A DNA stretch of 64,000 bases from Linyphia triangularis (lineage: Eukaryota > Arthropoda > Arachnida > Araneae > Linyphiidae), in the NCBI GenBank assembly GCA_963978545.1, contig OZ021730.1:13089796-13153795 (forward strand). Reading direction: 5' to 3'. Of this stretch, positions 1 to 10,894 are shown in pieces. Both the position numbers and the translations under genes were made by a program. The notes below the pieces were generated by a model. It did not search any database, was not told the DNA's origin, and saw nothing but the letters and a program-made list of their open reading frames with translations. How positions within the stretch are numbered: the first letter of the stretch is position 1; each line of letters starts with the position of its first letter.

Positions 1-60
1 ATAAAAAAAATTCCCCGTTAATAACTATAATACAACACCCCTTTAAGAATATTTTAACAC

Positions 61-950
61 GTGATGTTTGTAAAAAGCAAAATTAGAAGGTCAAAACTAC
101 TTATGTTGAAACTTTCAGAGCTCTTAGCCTATTAGAAATCGCTTTTTGTGAAAATATTAATTAAAAAACAAATTAAAATTTTAACGTTCTTTTTGTCAAC
201 AGTCCAATTAGAAGGCCAAAACTATTTGTGTTGAAAATTTCAGAAATGTAGCCCAGTTAGAAATCGTTTGATAAAATATTTGTTAATTAATCAAAAAACA
301 AATAAAATTTCAAAATTCTATTTTTCAAAAGTTCAATTTGAAGGCCAAAACTACTTAAGTTGAAAATTTTAGAGCTGTAGCATTATTGGAAATCGTTTTG
401 TAAAATATTTATCAATTAAAAAAAAATTAATTAAAAAAGAACTAAATAAAAATTTAAAATTCTGTTTTTCGAAAGTCCAATTAGAAGGATAAAACTACTT
501 ATGTTGAAAATTTCAGAGCTGTAGCCCTATTAGAAATCATTTTGTAAAATATTTATTAATTAATTAAAAAAGAACTGTATAAAAATTTAAAATTCTGTTT
601 TTTAAAAGACCAAAACTACTTATGTTGAAAATTTCAGAACTGTAGCTCCTATTAAAAGTCGTTTTGTAAAAAAAATTTTAATTAAGAAAATTAATTAAAA
701 AATAACTAAAATTTTAACATTCTGTTTTTCAAAAGTCCAATTAGAAGGCAAAAACTACTTATATTTCAAATTTCAGAGCTGTATCTCTATTTGAAGTCAC
801 TTTGTAAAAAATAAATTAATTAAAAAAGAACTAATTAAAATTTTAACATTCTGTTTGATATACATAAAATTAGAAAACAAAAACTTCTTATGTTGAAAAT
901 GTCAAAGCTCTACTCCAATTTTATGTAGGTTTCTATAGATCCACAGACAG
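61..950. repeat. Tandem repeat array, about 120-bp unit
   Basis: About seven head-to-tail, diverged copies of a unit built from the same blocks: a stretch like 'caattagaaggccaaaact', then 'cttatgttgaaaatttcag', 'agctgtag', 'attagaaatcg', and an A/T-rich spacer. The array ends in 'ctatagatccacagacagac', a tail also seen at the related arrays near 17.04-17.45 kb and 20.46-20.81 kb. It is non-coding. The same family in three places suggests dispersal inside a transposable element rather than a single local satellite. Confidence 0.8.
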
Positions 951-1260
951 ACAGACACACAGCTTGTTTTATTATTATAGATGAATGGAAGTTGGTGATA
1001 GTGTTTGGATTTTAGTATCACAAATTTGTACTTGGTTTTATGATAAGAATTTTCCAAACATATTGCAGTTAAATCCAACACTAAAGCATGCTCAACCCCG
1101 CATTCCTGTCACAAACCAGGATATTAATTTATATTTTAACAGTGGCGCCGGAACCAGTATGGCAGCTGCCATACCATCATTTTTCCTATTATATGTCTTT
1201 AAGTAAAAGTCGTGATTGGAAACATGTCGAAAAAGAGAAAAGTGTCAAGGTAAAATAAAC

Positions 1261-1509
1261 TATACTAACCTCCACCTTAACTTAACATCATTTAGACGGT
1301 AGATCTTCACCACGTTCATAGGAAATTCATCCATTTTGGCGGCGTGAAGGCACACTGGGAAGCTTAGTACGGCAACCCTGAAGAGAAGAAAAGGTTATAC
1401 CGGTTTGGAGAGTATTATGCCTTCACGCCGCCAAAATGGATGAATTTCCTATGAGCACGGTGAAGATCTACCGTGTAGTGATGTAAAGTTAAGTTGGAGT
1501 TTAGTATAG
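1261..1509. mobile_element. Palindromic MITE
   Basis: The two halves are near-perfect inverted repeats. The left arm runs from 'tatactaacctccacctt' to 'ggcggcgtgaaggca'. The right arm is its reverse complement, ending in 'ggagtttagtata'. Arms are about 85-90 bp, with a spacer of about 70 bp. There is no coding capacity, so this is a non-autonomous foldback/MITE. No convincing target-site duplication was seen, so the superfamily is not assigned. Confidence 0.8.
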
Positions 1510-2059
1510 ATAAAGCTTGAAAAGCCAATGTCAGTTAATAATGAAAAGATGTTTGAATGAGGATTTTCTCCAATCAAAGCTTGCAAGTTTATAATTTTGT
1601 TATTAAAATATTTAAGACTTTGGTTGTTAAATGCTCAGACGATTGTAGTTATAAATGTATATTTGACCTAGTTAAAATAATTATTTTTCATACAACTTTG
1701 TAACTAGGTAATGTTTTATAAAGCCAAAACATAGCTACATAATTCATCTCAACTGTGCATTTCTTGCCATACTTCTAAAAAATAAGTTCCTGCGCCACTG
1801 TTTTAACATCATTTAATAATAAAGGATGGTTTTTATATTTTACTATTACTAAATCAGCATAGGTTTCATAATTATGTCTAATTCAGTTGCACTACCTCTT
1901 AGATAATTTTTTTTTAAACATTGTTCATCAATCTTTTATATATGTCCATAGGGAAGTGAGCAAGACTGGAGATCATTAGCAAGCCCAGTAAATAACACGT
2001 TTGTTTCACCGCTTCTTTTCTGTCTCTTCAAGCGCTTCTTTGTTGGTCCAATATCAGTG
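1510..2059. other. AT-rich spacer, no gene seen
   Basis: No open frame with recognisable similarity and no repeat structure. It lies directly 3' of the minus-strand zinc-finger exon, so it may hold that gene's 3' UTR. No clear AATAAA was picked out on the minus strand. Confidence 0.5.
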
Positions 2060-3025
2060 TTAGGTGCATTGCTCTCTTTTTTTTTTATTTTTCATTTCAG
2101 TTAGCATCGCAATCGCTCTATCGATTTCTGTGCATTGGTCTTCACTCGAAAACTCCTCCAGTTTGTTAACGAACCCACACACAATTTCTTTTGTCACTTG
2201 CTGGCAACGCTGCCTTTGCTTAATTCTTAGTCTTTCTATTTCACAAGAGTGACCGAGATGGGATGATATATATTTAACCTCGGCAGGAAAGGGTGCCCCA
2301 ACACTTATTGCCTTCAAGCAAATACTTGCTGGACAGAAACAGTTAATTTTATTTGAGCCCCCGGTCTTCAAGCGACGCTTCCCAGTACCTTTACTCACAA
2401 AAGATCCACTTCGGTGGCAAATGTACGTAGCATGCAACAAATCGTTCTTCGTGGAAAATTTTTCCGTTCTAAAGGAACTAACCGTCTTTTCCTCGATGTC
2501 GGATTTCCAACTAGCAAAATCCTCTTCATTTTCAAACTGTAGAATTTCCTCGTTTACATGTATGCCATGAACTGTGATAATATGATTGAAATAGGATGCT
2601 TTGGTTTGTAGGCTAGATTGGCATTCGGAACATATGAGATTTCCGACGACTACAGGAGGGATCTCGATTTGATGTATCGTCTTTATATGTCTTTTAAGGG
2701 TGAAACGAGAAAAATACCACGAATTGCAAATTTCACATTTAAATTTTTTTGCATTCCTGGGGACTTTTGGAATTCGGTTAACATTGTGTTGCTTCTTTAA
2801 ATGGGCCCACAAACATTTCAGGGATGCAAAAGAATTTCGGCAAATCTCGCATTCGTAAATTTTTGCTTTTCTTTCTTTTTTCGAATAATGTTCTGGATGC
2901 CGTTTCCTTATGTGGCGGATCACATTACTGGGGTATGCAAATTTCTTGTGACACAGATTACAAGGATGTATTGATTTCATTTCATTTGTATTACTTCTGG
3001 GAGTCTCTGTGTCAACTGTGTGAGC
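2060..3025 (-). CDS. C2H2 zinc-finger protein, 3'-terminal coding exon
   Basis: Open frame of about 321 codons ending at a TAA at 2060-2062. The 5' border is set by a good acceptor (pyrimidine-rich ...TTGCAG) just above 3025, so earlier exons are expected further right but were not found. It has four C2H2 fingers: CNLC...HIRKRH, CEIC...HLKKQH, CEIC...HIKTIH and CSEC...HIITVH. The C-terminal third has a second cysteine/histidine cluster (ATYICHRSG ... CFCPA ... SSHLGHSC) and a Lys-rich end. That cluster resembles the FAR1/WRKY-GCM1-like DNA-binding module of MULE-type transposases, which is an inference from pattern only. Probably a nuclear DNA-binding protein, possibly derived from a domesticated transposase. 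No frameshift or internal stop is seen. Confidence 0.7.
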   Translation of the reverse strand, partial: AHTVDTETPRSNTNEMKSIHPCNLCHKKFAYPSNVIRHIRKRHPEHYSKKERKAKIYECEICRNSFASLKCLWAHLKKQHNVNRIPKVPRNAKKFKCEICNSWYFSRFTLKRHIKTIHQIEIPPVVVGNLICSECQSSLQTKASYFNHIITVHGIHVNEEILQFENEEDFASWKSDIEEKTVSSFRTEKFSTKNDLLHATYICHRSGSFVSKGTGKRRLKTGGSNKINCFCPASICLKAISVGAPFPAEVKYISSHLGHSCEIERLRIKQRQRCQQVTKEIVCGFVNKLEEFSSEDQCTEIDRAIAMLTEMKNKKKREQCT

Positions 3026-3289
3026 CTGCAATAAGAGAATAAATTTTTTGTTACACATTTGATACAAATGGAAATACAGTTTTAAATTAAAAACGTGAAT
3101 AAATTAGTTGGTTATAAGAAGACTATTAAATTATAAGAATTTCGACTTTTCTTTCTCATTCTTACAAATCCACGGATTAGACCATCATTCTAAAAAATGT
3201 GACCACTAAATAGCTGTAACATAACTGATTTCGTGAATTCGAATTCATTTATAACGGTTGTATTTATTTAGATTTAGGAAACAATTGTC

Positions 3290-3675
3290 TGAGTGGTCAA
3301 CAGCTGTTAGGATTTCTAAAAAATACCCTGATTTTACACCAATTTTTTTCAAATTTCCCCTACTTTTCCAGGTCTGCAAACAACTTGATCAAATAGAAAA
3401 TGCATGCTAAAGAGATAATATGCCAATTTTTTAAAAACAGTTCTGGCGATAAGTTTAAATTATTCTGTAATATTAAACTTGTAATGATTACCACCACAAT
3501 CCTTCGATGAAATGGCGCCAAAATACGGATGAGCGGGGAAATGTACCTTCAAAACAATAGAAGCTTTCTTTGATTTTCGTAAAATTAAAAAAAAATTTCT
3601 GGCATTTCTCTGACTTTTCCAGAATCAGAAAGCTCCCTGACATTTCACTGATTTCCAAGTTCTGTGGCCACTCTA
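3290..3675. mobile_element. GGCCAC-type MITE, degraded copy
   Basis: Shares its blocks with copies at 10.9, 21.9 and 33.8 kb: 'ccctgattttac', 'gctaaagagataatatgcca', 'attaccaccacaat', 'atggcgccaaaatac', and the end 'ttctgtggccactct'. The right terminus is clear; the left terminus is diverged. Non-coding. Confidence 0.65.
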
Positions 3676-3812
3676 ACGTAAAAGCTTCAAAGCCTTTCCT
3701 GTTGAATGTTATGTATTGCTACTACTCGATTAAATCTTTCATTTTACATACCGCTCGTGTCTGTAGCATTTATTGTTTTGTTTTTCAATGTTCTCATCAA
3801 AACCTTTTTATT

Positions 3813-4104
3813 TGGGCTCCGATAGTCTTGCGGTAGAGTATCGAGCTCATAACCGGAGGGTTGTGGATTCGGGCCTCCGTCCGCCAAACATCGGTGTTTA
3901 CGTAATGGGGGCTGGTGCACATTAAATCTGTCGTGGCCTCAACGTCCTCTCGTTGATGTGGTGGGGTGGGAGAGAGGGGTTTACATTAGAAGATTTCGAT
4001 CTCATATTCTTCTAGATGCTCAAAATTACGAGACGTACTTGTCTGTATTAAACACTTTATAAAGTGGTAGAAATAGACAGTCGGTAGTTCCAAAAAACAA
4101 AACA
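3813..4104 (+). mobile_element. tRNA-derived SINE with target-site duplication
   Basis: The 5' end is tRNA-like. It begins 'gggctccgatagtcttgcgg' (A-box-like), has an anticodon-arm-like 'agctcataacc', and a B-box-like 'gttgtggattcgggcc'. An unrelated body follows. The element is bracketed by the direct repeat 'aaaacctttttatt' at 3799-3812 and 4105-4118, a 14-bp target-site duplication typical of LINE-driven retroposition. It is not a functional tRNA gene because the acceptor stem does not close. Confidence 0.85.
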
Positions 4105-4335
4105 AAAACCTTTTTATTGCTAATTAGTGCAGAAGCTAAAACTGTTAATATTTCAAGGGTTTCTCACTTATATATGATTACTGATCCTTGCAAAAGAATA
4201 TTTTAGTCATTACCCATAATGATCTGTTTTGTAAGCAATTTACGAAATAGTGACAATCAGGATACCAAACATGAGACCTTTCAGAACTAGGTGAGTCATG
4301 ACCAGAAAAGGTGGGATTGGACAGTACTTGGGCTT

Positions 4336-4941
4336 ACAAGGGGACCTTACGGTCTCGGAAATTCAGATCGGGATGAGACTCGGCAGATTAGTAGTATACC
4401 TTAAGGGTATCCACACAGTAAAGCAATAAAGCGCACTAGCCAGAAGATTTCGAGAAAACAGGATCTAAAGTATTACGCGCAGCTTATATACTACTAGAGA
4501 TTTCTGCTCTGCAACTACCGGTGGCTAAGTAGTCAGCGTGCTGAGTCCCCATACGGGCGATCTGGGTTCGATACCTTGTGAGGTATTTCCCCCCCCCCCC
4601 TTTTTTTTTTCTTTCCAATTTATAAAGTAACTGTTAAAGCTAATTGAAATTGAAATTAAAGATAATACTTTATTTTTAAATACGTAATGTGTTTTAATGA
4701 AGGTACATTAAAACTCTATTTACTATTCTCACAAACAAGTGATTATAAATTTTGAGATATTATAAGCTGTAGAGAAATAAATGATTTTTGCAATAAACAT
4801 GAAGAACCAGTTTCTATATGGAAGAGTAGGAATGTTGTCCTATTGTACATAAGCAGAAAGTCAGAAATTTTCCATAACCCTAATCGTACTTATCGAACAA
4901 TGGTTCTACCCCTACCCGACCCACTTTATAAATTGTCATTA

Positions 4942-4972
<31 letters not shown>

Positions 4973-5226
4973 TACAACACGAGGTATCGAACCCGGATCG
5001 CCCGTACGGGAACCCAGCACGCTGACCACTTAGCCACCGGGGAGCTGCAGAGCAAAATTCTCTACTAGTATATAAGCTTTGGATAACAACACTTTAGAGC
5101 CTGTTTTCTCGGAATCTTCTGGCTAGTGCACTTTATTGTTTTACTGTGTGGATCCCCTTAAGGTATACTACTAATCTGCCGAGTCTCATCCCGATCTGAA
5201 TTTTCGAGACCATAAGGTCCCCTTGT
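4336..5226. mobile_element. Foldback element with long inverted arms carrying tRNA-like heads
   Basis: The left arm (about 4336-4590) and right arm (about 4976-5226) are reverse complements with a few mismatches. Both outer ends carry 'acaaggggacctta' or its complement. Each arm contains a tRNA-like segment with A-box-like 'tggctaagtagtcag' and B-box-like 'gggttcgata', facing each other across a 385-bp AT-rich spacer with homopolymer runs. This may be two copies of one SINE inserted head-to-head, or a true foldback transposon. The minus-strand LINE begins immediately to its right. Confidence 0.75.
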
Positions 5227-5349
5227 TAGTAAATTACGATTACTATTGAATTGATTGATTGGGTGGTGTGAGATTTTTGCTCGCCTACTGGCTGCTTTAT
5301 CTCATTATTCCTTAGTTCGAACAACTTCTATATTAGATAACAAAGAGGA

Positions 5350-8300
5350 TCACAAATCTTTCATTATAGAACTTATGAATTTCACTAGAGCTCTAGTTTT
5401 AATTAAAGCATCTTCTGAGAGATTGAAAATCCAAGAGAATGAAATGGGAACTGGACCAAGAGAGTTTCTGAGTTTTTCTCTTGCATCTTCGAAGCGATGG
5501 TACGTTAAAACGATATGTTCGATAGATTGTTCACTACTGCAAAAAGGGCAATCTGGAGAAGATACGAGATTGAATTTGAAAAGTATGGAATTTGAGGGAT
5601 AAGATTTCGTGCGTAGTCTAGAGAGCAAAACATCAATTCTTCTATTGGGTGGAAGAAGACGATGGCCTGATTTAATAGTTCTGAGGTGGTCAAAAGGCCC
5701 GGCGTATTTACTTGCAGACCATGCGGAGGCTTTTTCTTCTAAGAATTTATATTTGAGTAATCTATTAATATCTTCTAATGAAACAAAATTTGTGATAACA
5801 TTTTCAGGTGCATTCTTGGCTGAAAAATCTGCTTTTTCATTTTCGGTTATACCTTTATGTCCTGGAGTCCATATTAGAGAAATACTTTTTATTTTGTTTG
5901 AAGCTGATTGAATTTGGTTAGCAATTAGATTGATGACACTAGATGATTTATTATTCACTTGTTTGAGAGCCGTTAAAGTTGATAGGCTGTCGGATAAAAT
6001 AATGTAGTGATGATCTGAGATGACAAAGTTTTTAATGGCCAAAAAAATAGCAAGGGCTTCACCGGTAAATATGCTGTTGATAGAAGAAATACTACCAGAT
6101 AAGGCAATATTAGTATTACAGTTAATTGCAGCAATTTTATTTAAACCATTTATTCTTGACGCATCTGTTGCAATAACAATTGTGTTTGGATCAATTTGGT
6201 TTTTAAACTCCAAGAAAAGATTTTGTATGACACTATCTGAAAGATGCTTGGTTTGAAAAGGAAAGTCTTTAAGATGAATCTTGATATTATTACAGACCAT
6301 GTTAGGAAAGGCTTGTGGGATTATGTGATTTTTGTCGAAATTGAGATCAACTGCAAGATTTCTAAATCTTCTGCCTAAAGAAATAGGTCTTTTAAGTCTG
6401 GGTTTGAAGGATGCAGAGAGGAAGACATTTGGTAGATGAGAAACAGTCAAAGCATATTGCTTTATATAGAATTTTTTGGAGAGATATTGATGACGAAGCG
6501 CAAGAGATGATTCATTTGCTTCAGCCAATAAAACTGGTATAGGTGTCCATCTAGGCAGACCCATCGTTATTCTGAGAGCTTGGTGATAGAATATTTCTAA
6601 CTTTTGTAAGCCTGATTTACATGAGGAAGAAAAAATTTGGCAGCCATAATCAAGCGTGCTGCGGATTGATGAATTTACAATTTGAATCAGATGATGGGAT
6701 CGAGCTCCCCAAGAATTAGAGGCAATAACTTTAACAGAGTTAAGTTTCTTTAAGATTTTCTTCTTGAGGTATTCAAATGATATTTAAAAGTTAAATTGCT
6801 TGAGAAAAATAAACCAAGTATTTTAATATTATTTACAATAGGAATAAATTTTCCATTGAGATGAAATGGCCGATTATTGTTAGCTTTTAAATTTGAAAAA
6901 TTTATACTTTCACATTTTTCTGGGCGAATGTCCATTTTCCACGTAGTACACCATGCGTTTATTTTATGTAGGGTTAGTTGTAATTTGTCGACAAGTTTGT
7001 CCCGATCTTTTCCTTGCCCACAGATGAATATGTCATCAGCATAGACAACACAATCTATGTTATTGGGAATGACATCAAAAATGTCCATCATGTAAATGGT
7101 AAATAGAAAGGGGCTCAAAACGCTCCCTTGTGGTACGCCCCGAGAAGATGAGAATAAGTTAGAAGAGCATTTTCTCCAATGAACGAAAAACTTTCTATTG
7201 GTCAAGAATCTAAAGATCCAGTAAACCGCTTTTCCTGAGATGCCTAATTGTAAAATTTTATAAATAAGGCCATCTCTCCAAACTGAGTCGTACGCAGCAG
7301 AAATGTCTAGTTTAATTAGGAAACAGTATTTTTTCTCATTCTTTGCTTGAATAATTTTGTGGTGAATAGTAGAGAGAGCATATATACAATCTTTATGAGG
7401 AATAAAACCGCAGTGATTAGAGTTAAATTTGCTAGAAGATGTAAATTTTATAATGCGATTAAGAATCATTTTTTCAAATAACTTGCATATAACTGATGTA
7501 AGAGCAATTGGCCTGTATGATGCTATGTCCAGAGGCGACTTTCCAGGTTTTAGGATGGGTAAAATTTTAGATATACTCCACTCTTCTGGGAAGTGATCTG
7601 AGTTCCAAATGTGATTGAAAAGATTAAGAAGATTTTCTACTGTGTGAGGTTGCAGAAGTTTGAGAGCTTTAGAGCTAATTCCATCCGGACCAGGGGAGGT
7701 TGTCCTAAGGCCTTTGATACAATTCTGGATTTCCGAGAGGGAGAAATTTCTATTGTACGAAGAATCCTCATCTCTTGAGAAAATGAATGGGATGAATTCA
7801 AAAATACCTTCAGAAGCAAAGCTCTCTGCAAACAAATTAGCTTGCATGACTGGATCAGTTACCTTGTTAATTCCAACAGATAAAGTATTGTTACTTGTAG
7901 AGGGAGAAAAATTTCTATTATAAATACATTTAATAATTCTATAGATTTTGCCTGTACTAGCTCCATTTTCACATACATCATTCCAGTATTTTCTCTTAAG
8001 AGATTTCACCAAGTTTTTTAATTTCGTTGAACATTTCTTGTACATAATCCAAGAGTTTAAATCCACAAATTTTCTGGATTTTCTTAGGTATTTTCTTTTC
8101 TGTCCTTGCCAGTAGCTGCATTTACTATTCCACCATGGGCCAAATTTTTTATTATTTATATTGATTTCCTTTGTTTTTTCTTTAATAAGGTTAGACACAT
8201 AAAAATGGAGATCCTCGTATGATTTAAAGTGATTTGTTGAGAACGGGAGATTACTAAGAGCTTGTTCAATTTCCTTCCAACAAACTATTTTCCTTTGATT

Positions 8301-8990
8301 TTTAGAAATGTTATCGTTTAAATCAATTGAAATTTGTATAGGGAAATGATCACTATCAAATTGATCAGGGCAGATCTTGAAGCTTGAATGACAGAACAGG
8401 TCAGATGAAGTTAAACTGAGATCAATAAGAGAGGAGGAGGTTGCAGATATCCGAGTAGGAAAATGTGTGTTCAGAATATTGATATTATTTCCAATAATCC
8501 AGTCTAAAACTTTTTCACTGTCACCTTCTTTACTTTGAGAACCCAAGGCAGGGTGTTTAATGTTAAAATCACCCACTATAACAAAAGGTTTTTCAATTTA
8601 GTCTATTAGATTCAAAAGCCAGTTTTCGTTAAATTTGCCTCTAGGAGAATAAATATTGACAATAGTGAGGTTTAAACCTTTTGTTTGCAGCTTAATTGCT
8701 AAGAGTTCCGCTTCAGGGTCAGAAAGATTTTGAAAATTTAGAATTTGGCTGGAGTACTTCGATTTGTGAGCAATTAAGAGACCACCTCCTCTATGATGAG
8801 AATTAGTAGACCGATCTTGCCTGAAGATGATATGGCCACCGATGTGAAAATGGGAGCTTGGCTTGAGAAAAGTTTCTTGGCAAATTAAAATGTCAAAGTA
8901 AGGGAAAATAGGGTGATTAATCCAGTGTTTCTTACTTGTGATACTTCTGCAGTTCCATTGAACTATTTCTAACTTGTTGAACTTGAAATC
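5350..8990 (-). pseudogene. LINE ORF2 (endonuclease-RT-RNase H), broken
   Basis: The AP-like endonuclease is read from 8990 (WNCRSI, QETF, later GDFN and SDHFP). It is interrupted by an in-frame stop near 8600, just before VIVGDFN. The reverse transcriptase follows in the open frame down to about 6750, with YRPIALTS, LDISAAYDSVW, QGSVLSPFLF and the catalytic YADD. A frameshift near 6565-6750 separates it from RNase H (TDAS, GEALA, SDSLS, ENEKADF) and a C-terminal C-x2-C-x8-H motif whose last cysteine has become tyrosine. In life this would perform target-primed reverse transcription. This copy cannot encode one continuous protein. No ATG is seen upstream of the endonuclease. Confidence 0.85.
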
Positions 8991-9074
8991 TTAAATTATT
9001 GGATGAAAAAAGCCGGGGAAAAGAAACACATGGTATGAAAACCCCCAAAAAAACGAATTCAAAATCTAAACAAG

Positions 9075-10397
9075 CTATGTATGACGATTCAAACTAGGTA
9101 AATTAGAGACTTCTGTGGTCAAAGCTGTCTCCATTTCTCCCGACTCTTCAATTTTGGTTGATTTGGCGGTAATTCTTGAAGTTTTGTTAGTTTCGCAGCA
9201 GACTTTGGGAATCTGTTGGGTAGAATTAGAGGTGGTAGAAAGGGAGAAGTTAGCCGAATTTGGGTTAATATGACCAGGTTTTTTAGATTGAAGGGTTGTA
9301 TTAGTGAGTTCTTTCCTTTTTCTTGGGGTAGCTTGAGTGAGGGTTGCTGGAAAAGCGCTTAGACTAGGTAATACTGAAGCCAAACACGTAGCAATCTGAC
9401 TGACTTGGGTCGAGAGGGAATTTAAAACATCAGTGGTTTTGGACTGTTGAGCTTGGAGAGTTGCAAAAGTAGAAGAGAAATCTATTAGAGACGATTGAAC
9501 AGTTTCTTTTATGAGCCTGATCACTTCAGGTTTAAGGGTAGATGTTTCGTCAGACAAGCTCTTTGTAACAATACTAGCAGTTGTTGTGCCGGTTGCCTTC
9601 GGTTTAAACAAACGCCGAGCTTCAGCAAAAGAAAAGTGATTTAAACATTTGAATTTAAGAAATTCAGTTTCTTCAATGCGTTTTGGACATTCTTTGTAGT
9701 CTGCAGCATGAGGCCCGTTGCAAAGAACGCACCTCAATGGCTGAGTACATGAAACTTCTGGAGATGATCCACAGCGAAGACAAACAGGGTCTTTTGTGCA
9801 TTTTTTTGTCGTGTGATTGTATAAAAAGCACCGTCTGCACTGACGAGGACGATCAACAAAGGTGGTAATATTTTGAATGGTGTACCAAATTTTTATCTTG
9901 GATGGGAGATTAACCCCAAGTACAGATAAGACCGTTTCAGAGGGGACGCGGCTGTTATCTTGTTGCTTAGTGAAGCGTCGAATTTCCGTAACATAGATGT
10001 CATTGCATTCTTCGATCTCAAAAGCAACTTCGTTTAGGTTGATATCTGTTGGAATATCTCTTAGGAGGAATTTCGTAGTAAGATTGTCCAATTGGAGAGA
10101 TGTGACTACAGCCAAACCAAGTAGATTTGTAATGGTACATACTTGCTCAGCACATATCGGGTTAGACGTTGTAATCTCGATCTTATTATCTCTGGTGAAT
10201 TTTAAGTTGTCTATGCTTTTAGGATCAGGGATTAGCTTGTTTATTTCAGATCCGAGTGACTTTGGTTTGTTACGAGGTAATCCAGTTCCAATTTTGTTAG
10301 ATATGCTGACAACAAATCTTTGGCATCCATATTTTGCTGCCTCAGAAATTATAAACCGCGAGTCAAGAGTTTTAGAAAACACTCCAGAGGGATCCAT
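9075..10397 (-). CDS. LINE ORF1 (gag-like, zinc-knuckle RNA-binding protein)
   Basis: Open frame of 440 codons from the first ATG at 10397; the frame is open a little further upstream without an ATG. From about residue 180 it has three CCHC-like knuckles: CRRCFLYNHTTKKC, a CLRC...C cluster, and CVLCNGPHAADYKEC. A Ser/Thr-rich C-terminal tail follows. The expected role is binding element RNA in a ribonucleoprotein. It remains open although the partner ORF2 has decayed, so its intactness may be chance. Confidence 0.75.
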   Translation of the reverse strand: MDPSGVFSKTLDSRFIISEAAKYGCQRFVVSISNKIGTGLPRNKPKSLGSEINKLIPDPKSIDNLKFTRDNKIEITTSNPICAEQVCTITNLLGLAVVTSLQLDNLTTKFLLRDIPTDINLNEVAFEIEECNDIYVTEIRRFTKQQDNSRVPSETVLSVLGVNLPSKIKIWYTIQNITTFVDRPRQCRRCFLYNHTTKKCTKDPVCLRCGSSPEVSCTQPLRCVLCNGPHAADYKECPKRIEETEFLKFKCLNHFSFAEARRLFKPKATGTTTASIVTKSLSDETSTLKPEVIRLIKETVQSSLIDFSSTFATLQAQQSKTTDVLNSLSTQVSQIATCLASVLPSLSAFPATLTQATPRKRKELTNTTLQSKKPGHINPNSANFSLSTTSNSTQQIPKVCCETNKTSRITAKSTKIEESGEMETALTTEVSNLPSLNRHT

Positions 10398-10498
10398 ATT
10401 ACTTATAGAAGCATCATCCGATTTAAAATTTAGGATTGGAGGTTTCAGAATACTTTGCGCCACTTTGAGATATGGGCCAAATCTATCCAAGGTTTAAT

Positions 10499-10550
10499 TT
10501 ATAATAATAATAACAACAATAATAATAAAAAAAAAAAAAAAAAAAAAAAA
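10499..10550. repeat. (AAT)n and poly-A tract
   Basis: A short run of AAT/AAC triplets merges into about 25 A. It sits at the 5' boundary of the minus-strand LINE and may be the 3' tail of another plus-strand retroposon. Confidence 0.6.
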
Positions 10551-10894
10551 AGACAGAGAGCTTGGAGCAGTCAAGCTTCAGCACGAAAAGAAAAAATATC
10601 ACTTATCGGTTCTTTAGGCTTTAATAAACAGAAAAATCCAGGAAAAGAATCTAAAAACTTGCGCTGATGAAGTAGAAAAGACTTTATTCAAGAGCAGACA
10701 ACAAATCTCCTCGGAGAGAGAAACTTTTCGCAGTTAAAATTCAAATACGAAAAAATGGCGCCATCGAATCGAAAACCTTACTATTGAAGACGAAAAAAAT
10801 GAAGTGGCCAAATATTCATTTGAAAAATATATATTTGTTCATAATGTAGCTTGTAGCATATTCAATGAGATCTTTCAAGACCTGAAACATTACG

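Larger units (their letters stand above)
5240..10498 (-). mobile_element. Decayed LINE, APE-RT-RNase H type, minus strand
   Basis: The order on the minus strand is ORF1 with zinc knuckles, then ORF2 with endonuclease, reverse transcriptase, RNase H and a C-terminal zinc motif, then a short 3' tail of 'caatcaatcaatt' type near 5240. This is the layout of the I/R1/Jockey group of non-LTR retrotransposons, and RNase H favours the I-like lineages. ORF2 is broken. The base composition is AT-rich, unlike the intact LINE at 52-57 kb, so this is an older copy of a different family. The 5' boundary near 10.5 kb abuts an (AAT)n/poly-A stretch. Confidence 0.85.

Noticed and set aside
61..950. CRISPR-like array
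   Set aside because: Repeats are long, adjacent, AT-rich and diverged with no unique spacers, and the genome is eukaryotic.
985..1206. 73-codon open frame near the left edge
   Set aside because: No recognisable domain, next to repeats, no splice or promoter context; treated as chance.
3813..3900. Possible tRNA gene
   Set aside because: A- and B-box-like motifs are present, but the acceptor stem does not close and a retroposon body plus target duplication follow, so it is a SINE head. The same applies to 13.9, 25.8, 27.1, 44.4 kb and the two foldback arms.
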